Notes under the pieces: generated by a model
The model's input: only the letters and a program-made list of their open reading frames with translations
Told to the model about the DNA's origin: nothing
Database searches by the model: none
Assembly: GCA_039720395.1 (NCBI GenBank)
Contig: CM077824.1
Span: forward strand, 25,311,278-25,375,277
Length of the DNA stretch: 64,000 nt
Direction of reading: 5' to 3'
Origin: Liquidambar formosana
Taxonomy: Eukaryota > Streptophyta > Magnoliopsida > Saxifragales > Altingiaceae
Position numbers and translations under genes: made by a program
Part shown: piece by piece, positions 37,281 through 51,000 of the stretch
Layout: each line of letters starts with the position of its first letter
Position numbering within the stretch: the stretch's first letter is position 1

Positions 37281-38460
37281 CTGGCTAGCAGAGCATAAGC
37301 TTCCATGTGATGGACACCAATAATTGGTAGATTGAAACTACGAACAATTTTCGAGCTTTCCGCACTCCAACTACATTGCAATTGCACATAGAAAAAGGCA
37401 TAAGAGCTCACTTTTTTAATAATTATATTCCACCCAAAAAAGTAAAGATGGCAAGATCTCAGATCCAGGTTGATTCAGGATCAACAACGAGATGTAATAC
37501 TCTGACCCAAACATAGATATCGAACTGGAGTCTATGTACAAAACCAACTTGTTATAAATTCATAGAACCGAAACCCAGTTGATTTATCTGGACTAAGTTA
37601 AAAGATGATAATAATATCTTATATAAATATCTGTACAATACGATATTGTAGTGTAAGTATAAAAATTGCATAAAATGTATATATAACCTGGAGAAACTGC
37701 ATTAAATCTTTGAATTGATAACCCAGTTAACCTGGTTTCCAAATTAGGCAACCTGGATAGTATGAACTTGATTTCAGGTAGCCTAATTCGGAAACTAGGT
37801 TAGCCGGTTTTCAAGCATAAAATGTCTGTCAAAATCTGGTTTGACCTGGGCAGACAATTTGGGCAGAAGGGTCAAAAAATAATTGCCACCACTACCAGTA
37901 AATAAGATTAGGCCCATTAACAAAGTTTTGACTAGACTCAACAACTCCGAGAGAAAGGGTTTTAAGGCTGATTTAAGATAGTTGAACAATAAAAGTATTG
38001 TATGGGTAATAGACCAAAACTATGGACCTGCCAGGTCTATGTTACATGGACACTTCAAAATGTATGACATACCCGTGTCGGACACATGTGAGATGGGTGT
38101 GGGTGCTCTTGCCAGACACTTCAAAATAGTGGAATTTTTTAGAAAGTAGACGAATCCGACACCTAGACACATACCCACACCCGACACCCGTACCCAAGTC
38201 CATGTAACATAGGACCAGGTATTTCAACCTTCTTTACAACCAGGTCACTATTGGAAGAGGGGAGAAGGGAAATTTTGCCTAAACCATTGCCTAATCTCAA
38301 TAAATTTGGATTAGCATTTTGGAGAGAAATATTTTAGGATTATAATTATATCAAATAAATTACCACGAAGACAAAGGCTTAAACCAAGACCAATAGTAAC
38401 AGCAACTGCAGATAAATCTTTCTCAGTCAAGTTAGCTTTATCAAGTGCTTCTTGTACTAC
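37281..38460 (-). pseudogene. GCP1/TsaD-like (Kae1 family) gene fragment, two exons
   Basis: Exon 38460-38364 reads VVQEALDKANLTEKDLSAVA, then VTIGLGLSLCLR, and ends at a GT donor. Exon 37370-37281 reads VGVRKA, then IVRSFNLPIIGVHHMEAYAL, with an AG acceptor before it and a GT donor after it. The exon phases match (R, then V split across the intron). This is the conserved N-terminal part of the organellar TsaD homologue (GCP1 in Arabidopsis), whose family makes threonylcarbamoyl-adenosine in tRNA. HHMEA is the metal-binding motif. A missing base near 37346-37350 breaks the second exon, and the usual TIGPGL reads TIGLGL. No further exons of about 350 expected residues were seen. The fragment directly follows the EMB8-like exons on the same strand. 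Confidence 0.8.
38037..38212. mobile_element. Small foldback (MITE-like) element in the GCP1-like intron
   Basis: CTATGTTACATGGAC (38037-38051) is perfectly inverted at 38198-38212. The 146-bp interior has CCGACAC/GTGTCGG-type repeats. CCAGGT stands next to the left end (38031-38036) and, two bases off, at 38215-38220, which may be the target duplication. Confidence 0.6.
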
Positions 38461-39064
38461 CTGCAATTAATAAGCATAGATTGAAGCCCATATCAAATCA
38501 TTAATTATCCAAAGAAGCCAAATAAACTAGGATTGAATTTACATGTTATACAATGAAAGAGAAAAACATGTCTAAGGTGACAAATAGGTATACAAGGAGA
38601 TCAACCCATCACCTGCTAAATGTTATTCCTAAGTTCCCATCTACAAAACATTAGGTGATGTTCTTAATCATTACTCTTTCATCATTTTTTTTTCTTTTTT
38701 GATAAAGTGAAATTTTATTAATAGGAACAAAAGAGCTTGAAGATTGTCCAGTAGCCAGAACCCTGTCCTGTACTGCTAAATAAAGTTCTAATCTACATCA
38801 AAACACATATAAAGTAAGAGTATCTATACTTAATAGTTCAATAGATGATCAAAATTTCAATAAGATTTGGGAAACCCAAGGCTCCCTGAACCCCACATAT
38901 CCCATATGACATGCAATATTAACTCAAATGTTGTACTCATCATACTTAAATGTGCTCCAAAAAATGGCCAATAATTTAATATGTGAATGCCAATAGGTTT
39001 CAACATTGAAAGGTTCAGATATTATATCTTTAAAATTATAAAATAAATGGTACAGAAGAATTGC

Positions 39065-41182
39065 CTGGATACAGAGCAAAGGCATCTGGACATGTTTTAT
39101 AGAATCTGAACTGCTTGAGTTAGAGTAGTAGTCATCCACTGACTTGAAACCAAACGAAACTGCAAGGTGTTATAGATTATGTACCAGTTGACATGCCATT
39201 ATACAGTAACAATATCGTTATCACATACAAGAAATATATACCACGGGTTAATCCTTCATCAAACTCCCTGACAGACTTGGCATTGGCGACCACTGGGATA
39301 TTATATTCACCTCCAATATCTTCAAAGAGAAGAGCATGCCTGCAATCACAAGAAATTACAGTGATACTATCTACAAATGAAGATCTCAACTAGAAGCTGA
39401 AATAATCGAAAGTAAAGAGAAAATAAAAAGATGATGGGATTACTTCTTGAAAATTTTACAAAGAGCACTTGCAAGGGATTTGTCATAAACAATGTTAAAG
39501 CCCTTGTGGAAATCCTCATCTGCAATGACCAGATCGAAAGGATTACACAAGGACACAGCACCAGAGAGAGGGCAAGAGTGAGATTCCTGAAAAAATGCAA
39601 CAAAAACATGAATGACAACACAAGCCGTAGTCTAATACAGAAGAAAAAGGCAAAAGAAAAACAAAATAAACAAAAGCTAGCTCATGAGATTTGGTCCTTA
39701 GAACCAGCTCACCAAAAGATAATAAACTCTCATATTATAAAACCCAGGGTCAAAGCTAGTAAATACGTCACAAAGAAAACTGAAGGTTGTAAAAACACTC
39801 TTCAGTTTGCAATTCACAGAAGAGTTATTAAATCAACTCAAGAACCAAAACTTTGAGGATGGCTACCCACAACCTGTTCCAACAACACTTCTTGGGTCAT
39901 GTATTCTGCTAGATTAGATTAAATCATGGGATTTTCTTCTACTTCATCAAATACCTATCATTCATGGATTTTCCCTTGCCCTTGTAGAGCCTCCAACTTG
40001 AGTCATATAGGATAATGGACAGATTTGGACTTTAGAGTTTATGCATATAATGGAGTAGGTTGTGTGAATGGAATAAGGTTTGAATGGGCCAGTGAATGGT
40101 ATCTTGGTTGAATTCAAGAAAAGAGGCTGTTGCATTCCTATATAGCAAAGGAATATAATCACAATAATTAAATAAATCAAACTCAAATTGAAAAGACCAA
40201 TGAAGCACTCTCACCTCTCTTCCTCATTTAACAAAAGTCACTGTCACGAATGATATTGAGAGGCTAGATATAAAAGAGAGTTTAGAAGGACATTGTAGAA
40301 TCAAAATTCTGTAAAATGACTTAAGCATGGATTTAAAATGGAACAGAGAAGTCCAAATTTGGATATTTGTGATTTTGAACTAAAAAGTAACATAAGGATA
40401 TAACAAGAACCATAACTCTGCGTCAAAGTAAGAACATAACTGCTCCCAAGTCCAAATTAACTATATTCATGATTTAATCCACTCAACACCCTTAATGCAG
40501 CCATGCTTATTTCTTCAAACTCTCCTTAAAAATTTATAATCCTAGACAACAACACGTAACGCATAATTAACTTCTTGCAAGAATCATAAGTATCCCTTTG
40601 GTTCTACTTCTTCTTTTACTATAAGCTGACATCATGTCAAGATCCATTCAGGTCAAAGACACTCAATCAGAAGTTCAGACTAGTAAAGTTGGAAATCCTT
40701 GTCTAAATCTAAGCCAACTCAATTGTATTCAATAGTCAATAAATAAATCATGGAAATGATATACTGATTGCATTGTTTTTAGGTCGTCTAGGGCTTGGGG
40801 CATAACTTAAACCCGGTTTTCCAAAATCGGCTGAGTTCAGGTTACATGAAAATAGTCATTATTTAGTTAAGCATTGCTCTTGATGAGAGACAAAAGTTGT
40901 CTATAATTAAATAATTGAAACAATTGAACTTAACTCTATATTAGCAAAAAAAATTTTGAGCATGCACTAAGATAAATGGTGCAACAAGGCCTCTTGACAC
41001 AAACGCAGAACCAACAGATGCAAACACAATTGAAGTAACATTCTTGTTGAATTCAGCAATAATGCAAGAAAATCTAAAGAAAGAGGAAATGTACAAGGGA
41101 ACAGCAACAAAAACAATTGGCCACACTAAAGTAATATAAGTACCATGGTAAATAAATAAATGAACCCAACCCCCCCCCCCCA

Positions 41183-41213
<31 letters not shown>

Positions 41214-42557
41214 TGTAGTAAAAAATAAAAAGAAGAAGAAGATGATGATAAATATGGAACAAAGTGATCTTGATATCCAACCTGACCCAAATATCAAACA
41301 AGAATATTCGCCCCTAGGGACCAACCAACAGCATATAAATTGGCTTTTGGGTACCGAGTGGCAACATGTGATACTACTTCACAAAGATCTTCTATAAATG
41401 AAGCTGAATAGAACTGCATATCAACCAATCATATAATATAAATAACAAGACAGAGGTAAATGCCTTACAAAACTGTGTATGTATAACATGATAATCCCAA
41501 TATAAGGAATGTAAACAGTAGGAAAAATGTGTTCAAGTAATATTATTGTATTGCTATGGTTTTGCATTACAGCCTCAAAGGTAAGATAAATTGGAAGTGA
41601 AATCATCAGTCATGCATACATGTTGTCGTGCCTACCCCTAAACCCCAACTAGTTCCTGCTAGTAGGCCCCACAACAATAATAGATTCAAGGGTTGTAGGC
41701 CTTGCTGGTATTAACCACTAGTAGTCCAAGGACAAGCATCAAAACACCACCATAGGGGGGTCACAGGGGATTCGTGTTAGTGGAGTTGTACTGATGAATG
41801 ATTATAATGAAATGTAACAATCTGGATTTAAATAGAACTTCAAGGAATAATGCTTAGGTAATTTTTAGTAGCCTATTTCAGGTGTCATATTTGATGGATT
41901 AAAAGTAATGGTCAAAATGTTATGTCAATTTCAAGGGCCTATTTGGTAGTCCCGTGAAAATTGAATGGCTCCATTTGTATTTTACATAGCATCAAAGGTA
42001 CAAATCCATCATCTTGAATGGCACTAGAAAAATATTGATCTATTAACATTAGTGATGGTAGAGGATCAATTTTTAGAAATTCATGAAATGACACAAATCC
42101 AAATTTTTACTATCATTGATGATTATAGCTTTCATTCTCTTGATTAGGCCCATTAACGATTATGGAGTTGTTAAAAAAATTATAAGCAACAAATAATGAA
42201 ACAACTAAATTTCCATAAGACATCCAAACAATCCTTAAATAAAGTGCTCAATTTCAACACATAAATTGCTTGATATTGTTCAAGAGAATTTGAAGAACTC
42301 ACACAATTTAACTAGAAGTGATTCTTCCTTGGAGTTTCTTTCTAAACACACCATTGCATAATTAAGATAAGTTTAAGAAATTGAAAAAACTGACTATATC
42401 CAATAATTTCCTACATGCTATATGGTACCTGAGGTGTAGTCACTGGACTTTCTCCACAGCCTCTACTATTGAACACAACAACTCACCAACCATTACTTCT
42501 GGCTCTAACCAACATATGCCTCACATAAGTATCCTGACCACCTCCCGTTAGACCTGG
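39065..42557 (-). pseudogene. EMB8-like alpha/beta hydrolase gene fragment, five exons
   Basis: Exons (minus): 42557-42429, 41413-41282, 39586-39444, 39339-39242 and 39159-39065. They read in order PGLTGG, VVVFNSRGCGESPVTTPQ, FYSASF, NLYAVGWSLGANILV, ESHSCPLSGAVSLCNPF, ALLFEDIGGEYN, EFDEGLTR, VSFGFKSVDDYYS and KHVQMPLLCIQ. These are consecutive parts of plant embryogenesis-associated EMB8 proteins. GWSLGA is the serine nucleophile elbow. Splice phases agree across all four introns. Two TGA stops (42483-42485 and 41294-41296) stand exactly where the family has arginine, so each is explained by CGA to TGA. The N-terminal exons and the last part with the catalytic His are absent. The last donor is non-GT (GC after CIQ, or a mutated site). 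Confidence 0.85.
41169..41214. repeat. Compound simple repeat (C)n(A)n(AT)n
   Basis: A C run, an A run and about 13 AT units in direct succession, inside an intron of the EMB8-like fragment. Confidence 0.95.
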
Positions 42558-43011
42558 CTGCAAGCTTTACATTATAAGCACTATCTCCAAAAGAATCAGA
42601 GTGTACATTTTATCTGGGATTTTGAACCAAAAACCCCCAAAACAAAAACCCACTTCCAAAAATACAAAATTTTTAGTGGGTTGTCTGAATCTCAGCTCCC
42701 AAACATACAGCCTACTCTAACTAAGTAATACAATGGTGTATCTCTCTCCATTTCAAACCTAAAAGCGAAAACCCAGAAATATTTCTTTGTTTCCTCTCTC
42801 TAGAATTCAAGCAATAAACAAAGACCAAACAGACAAAAAGTCCAGCATGAAAAATCAAATTGAAACAACTGGAATTGATAAAAGCAAGCGAAGACATCCA
42901 ACCTCCCTAGCGTCGGGATAATCCGCCGAATGAGGGTGAGCTTCTCTCGAAATTGTAGCAGCGGGAGCAATCCCCTGAATTAGATCTAATCTAGGGCTTC
43001 GGTGTAAAATT

Positions 43012-43043
<32 letters not shown>

Positions 43044-44911
43044 GAGAGAGAAGAATCGGAGAGAGAGACAAGAACTGATTTAGGGCTTGGGTGTGAGAGT
43101 GAGAAAGAGAGAGACGAGACAGATAAAGAGTGGGTGTGTGTGTGTTTTTTTGGTTTTTTATTTGCCTGTTTTGTTTTTTTGGTGCTCACTAACGCGGGAG
43201 CGTTTGGCGCTCAACGAAAAGGGTATGCCCCTTTTTTTTTTTTGGTAGACATCCCCGCCCAATGTAGGAAATAAAAATAATAATAATAAAAAATCTATAT
43301 ATATATATATATATATATAGTGATACACAGGACGAGAGGTACTCAAGACGAATTGGAGGCCGATTAATGTGTTGGTTTTCTATTTACTGATACACAAAAA
43401 TAGCCTTTAAAGAATCTTACGCATCCAAACCAAAAAACCCGCTTTTCAATTTTTATTTGAATACCGAACGAAAATCAAGCTCAAAATAAAATTAAAAAAA
43501 AAAAGGCAAAAATCGCGCTCATTCTGCTAAAATAACAGTCTTTATTTTGAAAATTCAAATAAAAACCATAAAATAAAAGAAGTTCAAAGCAAAATGAAGA
43601 TAAAATCGGCAAAATTAAAAATCAAGATAAACTCGTTAAACATATCAGATGCCAAAAAAAAAAAAAAAAAAAATTCAAGATGAAAAAAAAAAAATTAGCT
43701 CCAACTAGTAGGGTGAAATTTTTTGAAAAAATTTACATAGACATTATCCAAATAATTAGGATAATTATCCAGATAATTAGGATAATTTTGAAATAATTAT
43801 CCTTAAAAATATAATAAAATATCTTGATCCAAATGACACAACCAGCAGCCAAAAAAGGGGGGGGAGATGAAGAAGAACTAGGCAAATCGATTGTTGGATC
43901 TCATCAAGAATGAGGTGAACCATTGTAGAAATCACACCCATCGAGTTCCTCGAACAACGATAGGTCGTGATTATGAGGTGGCTTCCTAATAGTCATTCAC
44001 TCCAAAATCCAATCTCCTCCTCATTTTTGGGCCCACACTACAAAGCCATAATGATATAAGCTTATCTATCTTCATCTTCTTCTTCTTTTTCTTTTTTTTT
44101 TTTCATACAACTTTTCTCTCCCTCTTTCTCTCACTTTCTTCCCATACACACTCCCTTCTCTCTTTCCTTCTTATATTTTTTTTCGTACACCTCTCTCCCT
44201 TCTTCTTCTTCTTTTTTTTTTTTCCTCTTACTTTTTTTTTCATTCTTTTTCCACTCTTTCGCTGCCTTCTCCTATATGCCTCTCTCTCTCTCCTCTTTTC
44301 CTCTCTTATCAAGTACGCACTCTCTCTCTCTCAAGCTCACTTCAAAGTTCGAAAATCTCTCTTTCTCTCTTTCTCTCTCTAATCAATGGCTTCCTCTTTC
44401 AATTTTTTCAGGGAAGATAGTGACTATACTTTATAAATATCCTAACTCGATGGCTGTAGCTACTACATTCTTTGGTAATATAGTCCATGAATTTTATCAA
44501 ATAAATTCACAGCACTTTTGTTGGGACATGTAAGAGTAAGAGAGTCTTGAGTACTTGGTTTGTTATAGATAAGCAATTGTTTTACTTGATGGGATTTCCA
44601 AGCCTATTTGACAGCGTATTCAATCAAGAATTAATTTTTTTTTTTTTTTTCAGTAGCTCTCTAAGTCGATTTATACTCTTCTAGATTTTGTCTTTAATTA
44701 AAATGGTTATCATTTTTTTTCCCCTTCTTTTTTAGGGGTACTATAAAGAAGTAAAGTATTGTTAACATCCCCTAACTGTCTAAGGTAACCAATAAGAAGA
44801 TGGACACACACTGTTTTATTATAACGACATGTTGGCTTACACTCTATATCACTAAGGTATTGGTTGTCTTCATATTTATTTGCGATTCCCCCGCATCGCG
44901 TGGGTTTATAC

Positions 44912-44951
<40 letters not shown>

Positions 44952-45840
44952 TTGTTATACTAAAAAGCAGAAAAACGCCCATTACTATTTCTTTTTCGTT
45001 TATGGGTTTGTCCATGGGTTTTGTCCAAAACGACGATGGAGAGGAGGTAGAAAGGCATAAAACGACGCCCCATTTCGTCCTTAATTTTCATGCCTTCAAC
45101 TTAAACCCCACAACTGCAAAAATGATGTCGTTTGATGGCTTTTGTTGGTACCCAAAAGTTGTTGCTTGGTGCCCTTGGTTCTTACGCCCGCTCAGGACCC
45201 ATGCCCCTCCAATCTGCCATCCACACTCTCTTAGTCTCTCTGCTCCTTTCCTTACCCTTTCTCTGCCATCTCCACCGACACCCACCTAGAATCTCTTCAT
45301 TTTAGTTCTCTCTCTACGCCTTCTTCTCTATCTCTCTACCTCTCCCTCTCCTTCTATTTCCTCCTCCGGTAACTATGCTCTCCCCGTGCCATCGTCAACG
45401 AAGTAGAAGCAACAAGCCTCTATCAGGTATTCTCCGTGCTTGGGAATATAGCCGTGTTTCTCTATTTTTTTCCCCCAATTATTAGGTTTGTTGATTGGTT
45501 CGGAATCAGGTGTGTCTCTATGAACTCAATCAGTTTGCAATTTTTCTTGTTTATTAGGGTTTCTTTCATATGGTGTTTGGCCGTCCGTGGATTACTCCTG
45601 CCTCTTCTCAAACTAGAACTCAGAGAACTAAAATCAGCTGCTGTTTCGTTCTATGAGAACTGTGGTATATCTTTCATCTTCATCTTCTTCTTCTCACCTA
45701 CTTCTATTCTTTTTTATTTTTACGGATTTCTATTTCGTTTGATTTTAGGGTTTTTTGATTCTTTTTTGTTTGCTGCCCAGGTATGCTTTCTCTCTGCAAA
45801 TGGGTTTGTACTCTGCTTTTTTTTTTTTTTTTTTTTCTAA
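42558..45840. other. Non-coding stretch with simple repeats and promoter-like DNA
   Basis: Holds a GA microsatellite (43012-43051), AT runs (43294-43319 and 44914-44949) and CT-rich DNA (44070-44390, 45230-45360). 45290-45430 looks like a CT-rich plant 5' leader ahead of the plus-strand hydrolase pieces. No complete exon was recognised. Confidence 0.55.
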
Positions 45841-46585
45841 ATTAAACTCTTGGAACTATTAAGCAATTGTAAATATATAAAAATCTCTGTCATATAGTTG
45901 TTTAAGGCTTCATAAATGGGGGTTTTTGGATTTGCTGGGATCCAAATACTTAAAAAAAAAAAAAAAAATTTTTTAAAAACCTGTGATTGAAAAAAAAAAA
46001 AAAAACCCGTGATTAAAAATTTCCATCCCTTTCGGTGAGATAAATTGTTGTTTTTTCCCCTGTTTTGAGATATATGTTTCACTTAGCAAAGAAAAAAAAA
46101 AAAAGAAAAAAAAAGAGATATATGTTTGTCCAAGACAATAGATGTTTGATATAACTAATACGTGTGTATGCATCTTCTCGTGTCAACCAATATTAGTTCA
46201 TGCTCTAATATATATATGTGGAGCATTTTTTTTTTCTTCCTTTCCTTTTTTCATTAAAAAAATAAATAAATTGAACTCTTGGTACTATTAAGCCATTGTA
46301 AATATATAAAAATCTCTGTCATATAGTTGTTTAAGGCTTCATAAGTGGGGGGTTTTGATTTGCTGGGATCCAAATACTTTTAAAAAAAAAAAGAAAAAAA
46401 AAACCTGTGATAAAAAATTTCCATCCCTTTCGGTGAGCTAAATTGTTGTTATTCCCCCTGTTTTGAGATATATGTTTCACTTAGCAAAAAAAAAAAAAAA
46501 AAAAGTAAAAAAAGAAAAAAAAAAAAGAGATATATGTTTGTCCAAAACAATATATGGTTGATATAACTAATATGTGTGTATGTGT
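45841..46585 (+). repeat. Tandem duplication, about 430-bp period
   Basis: 45841-46172 recurs at 46270-46585. Both contain ATTGTAAATATATAAAAATC, GCTGGGATCCAAATACTT, a homopolymer run and GATATATGTTTGTCCAA. Differences are mostly homopolymer lengths and single bases. It lies in the presumed intron of the plus-strand hydrolase fragment. Confidence 0.85.
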
Positions 46586-47710
46586 GAGACTCACAATGTG
46601 GAGACAATGTGAAAATGTTTGAATTTGGCTCTTTTTAACAGAACTCTGTTGGGGATTACTTTGAACTAGCCAAGTAAAAGGGACTTTATGCGTGGAAAAT
46701 TTCTTTTCATTCAATTTTATTTTGCTCCTAGCCTATTTCTCAAACTGATTTATAGGTGGTTTCTTGTGGGTTATTATTAATTTATTTATATCTAATTTCT
46801 ACATTGATTTCTCAACCTTATCCTAGAGGGTAAAGCAAGTCAAGTTGGTCAAGGAAGCCAAGCTTTTGACAGTCATGGCTTGTCTTAGGGAACTTAATAT
46901 TCATTTACTGATAAAAATAATAATAATGATAAGATAAAATAAAAATTTCCCAATCACTATGCATTGAGCCAGTGTATCAGCTGAAAATGGACAGGAAGGG
47001 CGAGGTGGTGGAAGCCCACTGCTTGGTTATTACGGTTGGAATTATCCTCAAGGAAATGAATGACTTAACATTGTAGGTTGGGGTTTTGAGCTTTTGTAAG
47101 TTGGTTCAATAATTATTGTACACCTTTTGTTTAGATCTCAATTTTCATTATAAATAATGGTATCTTGTTTGTTACGATTGTTATGGTACATTTAAATTTC
47201 CTTATCAATCGATTGATATCATAACAACTCAATTTTATAAAATTTGAGATATAAAACAAGCCAGCCCTGTGAAAAGGGTTGGGTTATACAAATTCTGGGA
47301 ATAAAGATCACATTTACCATAAAATTAACTTCTTTTTTTTTTTTTTGGATGTATAACTTCATATATAAGGAAGGGGAATTTAATTTTGTAAGCTTTTGAT
47401 TTTTTTTTCTTAGCCTTCTTACAGTGTTTTTCTTTATTAATCTTATGGTAATTGTATCTTATTTTGTGCATCCTGGTGATTTTCGGGCATCAGGGTTAGA
47501 TGGTGGTTTTCGGTTTGGGGTCACATGGAGATTTTGTCATTTTTGGTTGGGTTGTACCTCATTGTAGAAGATTAGGCAGCTAATGTTTTTTCCTTTTTTA
47601 TTTTTTGGTTCTTTAAAATTTAGGATGCAAAAGACAAGAACTATAAACGCAAGAAAGAAACAATGACTGCATCAGCAATGACAAGCTCCCAAGGCTTAAG
47701 GGGGTGGCTG

Positions 47711-48016
47711 GAAGATAGTGGCATGAGTCGGAGTTCCGTTCCCACCAAAAAGTTAGTCTTGTGTTGATTTTTTTTTTCTTTTTTAAAATTATTTTAGTAC
47801 TTTGACACTTTTTTGGGAGCTTGGAAAATGTAGGAAGAGAAAAGAAGGTAAAATTTTGAATCTTTATGTTTTCATGTTGTTTAGGTTTCTTAGAATTTTC
47901 TCTACCAAATTTTGGTTGATGTTTAGTGCAGAACAAAAATCTTGGCAAAAAGATGCAAATCTTTCCATTGGATCGTCTAGGTTGGAGAAAAGCCCATGTT
48001 TTTGGGCATTCAATGG
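47711..48016 (+). pseudogene. Alpha/beta hydrolase gene fragment (GHSMG type), two exon pieces
   Basis: 47711-47752 reads SGMSRSSVPTKK, matching the NRGMGRSSVPTKK region of a plant alpha/beta hydrolase family (related to RutD-like proteins). A piece ending at 48016 reads RLGWRKAHVFGHSMG before a GTGAGT donor; GHSMG is the nucleophile elbow. In the source family these two motifs lie about 35 residues apart, as here. Small indels between them shift the frame and the first exon has diverged, so it is not functional. Neither the N-terminal exons nor the exon with the catalytic His was identified with confidence. Confidence 0.75.
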
Positions 48017-48017
48017 G

Positions 48018-51000
48018 TGAGTCCAATGACCCTAAATTTTTTTATTTTTTTTATTTTTTTTATATATACAATACAGTATTGAACATTAATCTTCAATTTT
48101 ATGTTATTTTTCCCTTTTGAATTTGATTTTCTATATGCTGAGGATCGTGATTAGAGTTGAATGTTTGGCACCTTCTTGGGAAAAAATGTTTTATTTTAAC
48201 TGTTTGATCAATGAGAAAATCAGGTAAAACAATAGAAATTAAAACATTCCTTCTTTTGGAGTGAACGTTCCTTGGGACTGTATAAGTTTTTGCAGTGTTT
48301 GAATCACTGTGATATTAAGTTTTTATTTTTATTTTTTTTATTTTTATTTTTAATTTCTCCTTTCTTTTTAGCTTTTGCTGGTGTTTGATGCTGTGAATTG
48401 ATAATCTATTTGGGTTTTCTTTCTATTTTTCTTTTAATTTTATTATGACCCCTTCTTAGAATAATGTAGGCACTGTTAGGGGTTCCATTGTGTTTCTGTC
48501 AATGTGTTTTGGAAGGGGGGTTTATCATAGTCTCATCATTTTAGGGTACACTTACTATTTATTTACTTGAGCTATGAGGGCCTAAATGAAATTTTAAATG
48601 TTATATACTGAAGTGTTGTCTTGTTTAAATTCTCAAAATAAGCATGTCATCAAATACACTATAATTTTAGTTGAAGTCTCTGTTTCGCTGTTTTGTAATT
48701 CAAGACTATGTTGTGATTGGTGTTGATTTTGTTAGCAAGAGGATTTACAGGTTAAGTGGTGGTGGAAGGAACTGTGTTGGAAACGGCACAGATCCACCAT
48801 GCAAATGGTAAAAAAATTGCATGCAGATTGTTGTTAGTTTGATTGATCATATATTATATGTTAATTCTTTTTGGTAAAAATTTTTCTTCTTTTAATCAAT
48901 ATATAGATCTCCAAGTTATCAATTTTTCAGTGGGTAATGGAAAAGGGAATAATGTGTTATAGGTGGGTAGAAATGATGGCAACACTTTTGTCAATAGGAT
49001 CATGGCATTGTACATGGTATATGACCTGTCTCAACTATGAGGGTTACTATGATAGTTAGAGGTCTTTATGAAGAGAGTGCTTTTAAAATAATGGACTTAG
49101 TTACCTTATCAAAAATGAATAAATAAATAAATAATGGACTTAGTTAGAAATATGTAGATTCTTCAAAATTATGTTAAATTTTTTATTGTAAATGGAAGAA
49201 GGGAGTGAGTTGTGTCTTAGGAGTTTCATTCATGTTGTTGGAAAATCCCACATCCCATAGTCTAAATTAAAGTTTTGAATCAAGCATTGACAACAGCAAG
49301 AAATTGAGCCAACTACTCATTTGGTCAGCTCTTCGATCATATATGACATTTACTTCATCATTTGCTTGGTTTGAATTTTTGCCCCTTTATGTATAAGGTC
49401 CATCATCTATTTTTAAGACTGTTGAGAGCACTCCCCTTCCGCCCCTCCTTTTTGGAGGGTATAAATTGATTTATATGATTTTGGAGTTTTTCTGCATCAT
49501 TTGTAGTAGTTTTAGATCTGTGTCTATTGAAAGTCAACATATTTTCTATTTAATTATCTACTATTTTGGGTTCTCACATAGATAAGATTAAAAAGCATGT
49601 TTGGTAGAATGCTATGCGAGTCCAAAACAACAAAAATTATATATTTGCAATTTTACTTTTGTTTTTTTTTTTTTTCCAAAATTACTATATGAAAAGAACT
49701 AATACCATTTCTGATATTTATGTTAGTAGAAATGGTTACGTGGTTGTGATGGCAATCTTGCTACCATGATGATCACCATGGCTAAGGTAGAGAATTAACA
49801 GGGTTGTAAGGGTGGTGCTGTTGAGGGAAAGGAGAGGTGAGAATCCTATTTTAGAAAAAAAGGTTTAACAATGTAGGACCCACTATTTCATATTAAGGAA
49901 TTCTACTACCCTTAACCATAGGCATGAGAAAAACTTCATTACCACTATGGTATCGCATCATTGAGCTAAGATTGTACCATGGGCCAACAAACATAGCATA
50001 AGAGGCATAGGGTCAAAACTTTGGTCAAAGGAGAGTGTACATGTTAAAGTTTAGGTCAATTATCAACTCGTATTTTGACACATATGTTCCATACTTTGAT
50101 GCTTTTATTATTTTTATTTTTTTTTATTGGCTTGTTATACCACTCATTGACGTGGTACTTGATTTTGAATCTTAGGAATATATATACATTCTAAATGTGG
50201 TCATTAGATGTACTTTAATAATCTTGATCGATACATGATCACATCAATTGATGTGTAAAAGATGAAGCACCAATGGAGCGGTGCCCCCATCATAGATTTT
50301 GAATATTGTATATTTGAAATAAAAAAAAAAAAAAATTCATGCATGTATCTCTGACATATGGGGAGGCCGGGAGGTGGGTTTAAGGCGAAGCTTTATTAAA
50401 CTAGGAAAAATTATGCAATTCACATAGCCACAAATGGCCTCTCATATGCTTGATATATGGACCCTTTCTTACCATAATTTTCAAAACATTGACTAATATG
50501 GTGGAGATATAAAAGTGACTCCAAGTTCAAAATTATACGGTAAAGTTGGATGGCCACCACATCTTTGACCATATTTAAGCAAGTGCCAAGGTTATTGAGA
50601 GCTAGACACATGCAGACTCCCTTTTTTTGATGAGTTTAGGTAATAGGCACTGGTTTTGTAATGCTATACAAAATGTTTTTTTTATTTATTTATGATGCAG
50701 AGGAACCTACCCGATTGATTGCAAAGATCAACTCCCTTTGATGTGATATTCTATTAGCCTTTATATGGTACTATATTCCCAAAATGGTATTCCTCATATT
50801 TTGTGATAATGGTATTCCTCATATTTTAAAATTGTTTATAAAGAAAACATGATTTTTCATTTCTAATTTGCCCTCATTTGTACGTTTCATTTTCTTTGGT
50901 GTCCCCCCTCCCTCCTCTTTTGGGTTTGGCCTGTGCTTATTTATTATTATTTTCCCTTTCTTATTGTTTTACTTTGATCTTTGTTTTGAGCAGGCTACAC

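Noticed and set aside
38880..39064. Missing last EMB8 exons between the two captured genes
   Set aside because: No match to the catalytic-His region was seen on either strand between 38461 and 39064.
40941..41324. 127-codon minus-strand frame with hydrophobic stretch
   Set aside because: It runs through an AT/A/C simple repeat and through an EMB8-like exon in a wrong frame.
45436..45840. 134-codon plus-strand hydrophobic frame
   Set aside because: Phe-rich from T-rich DNA, ending in a poly-T run. No family match and no start context.
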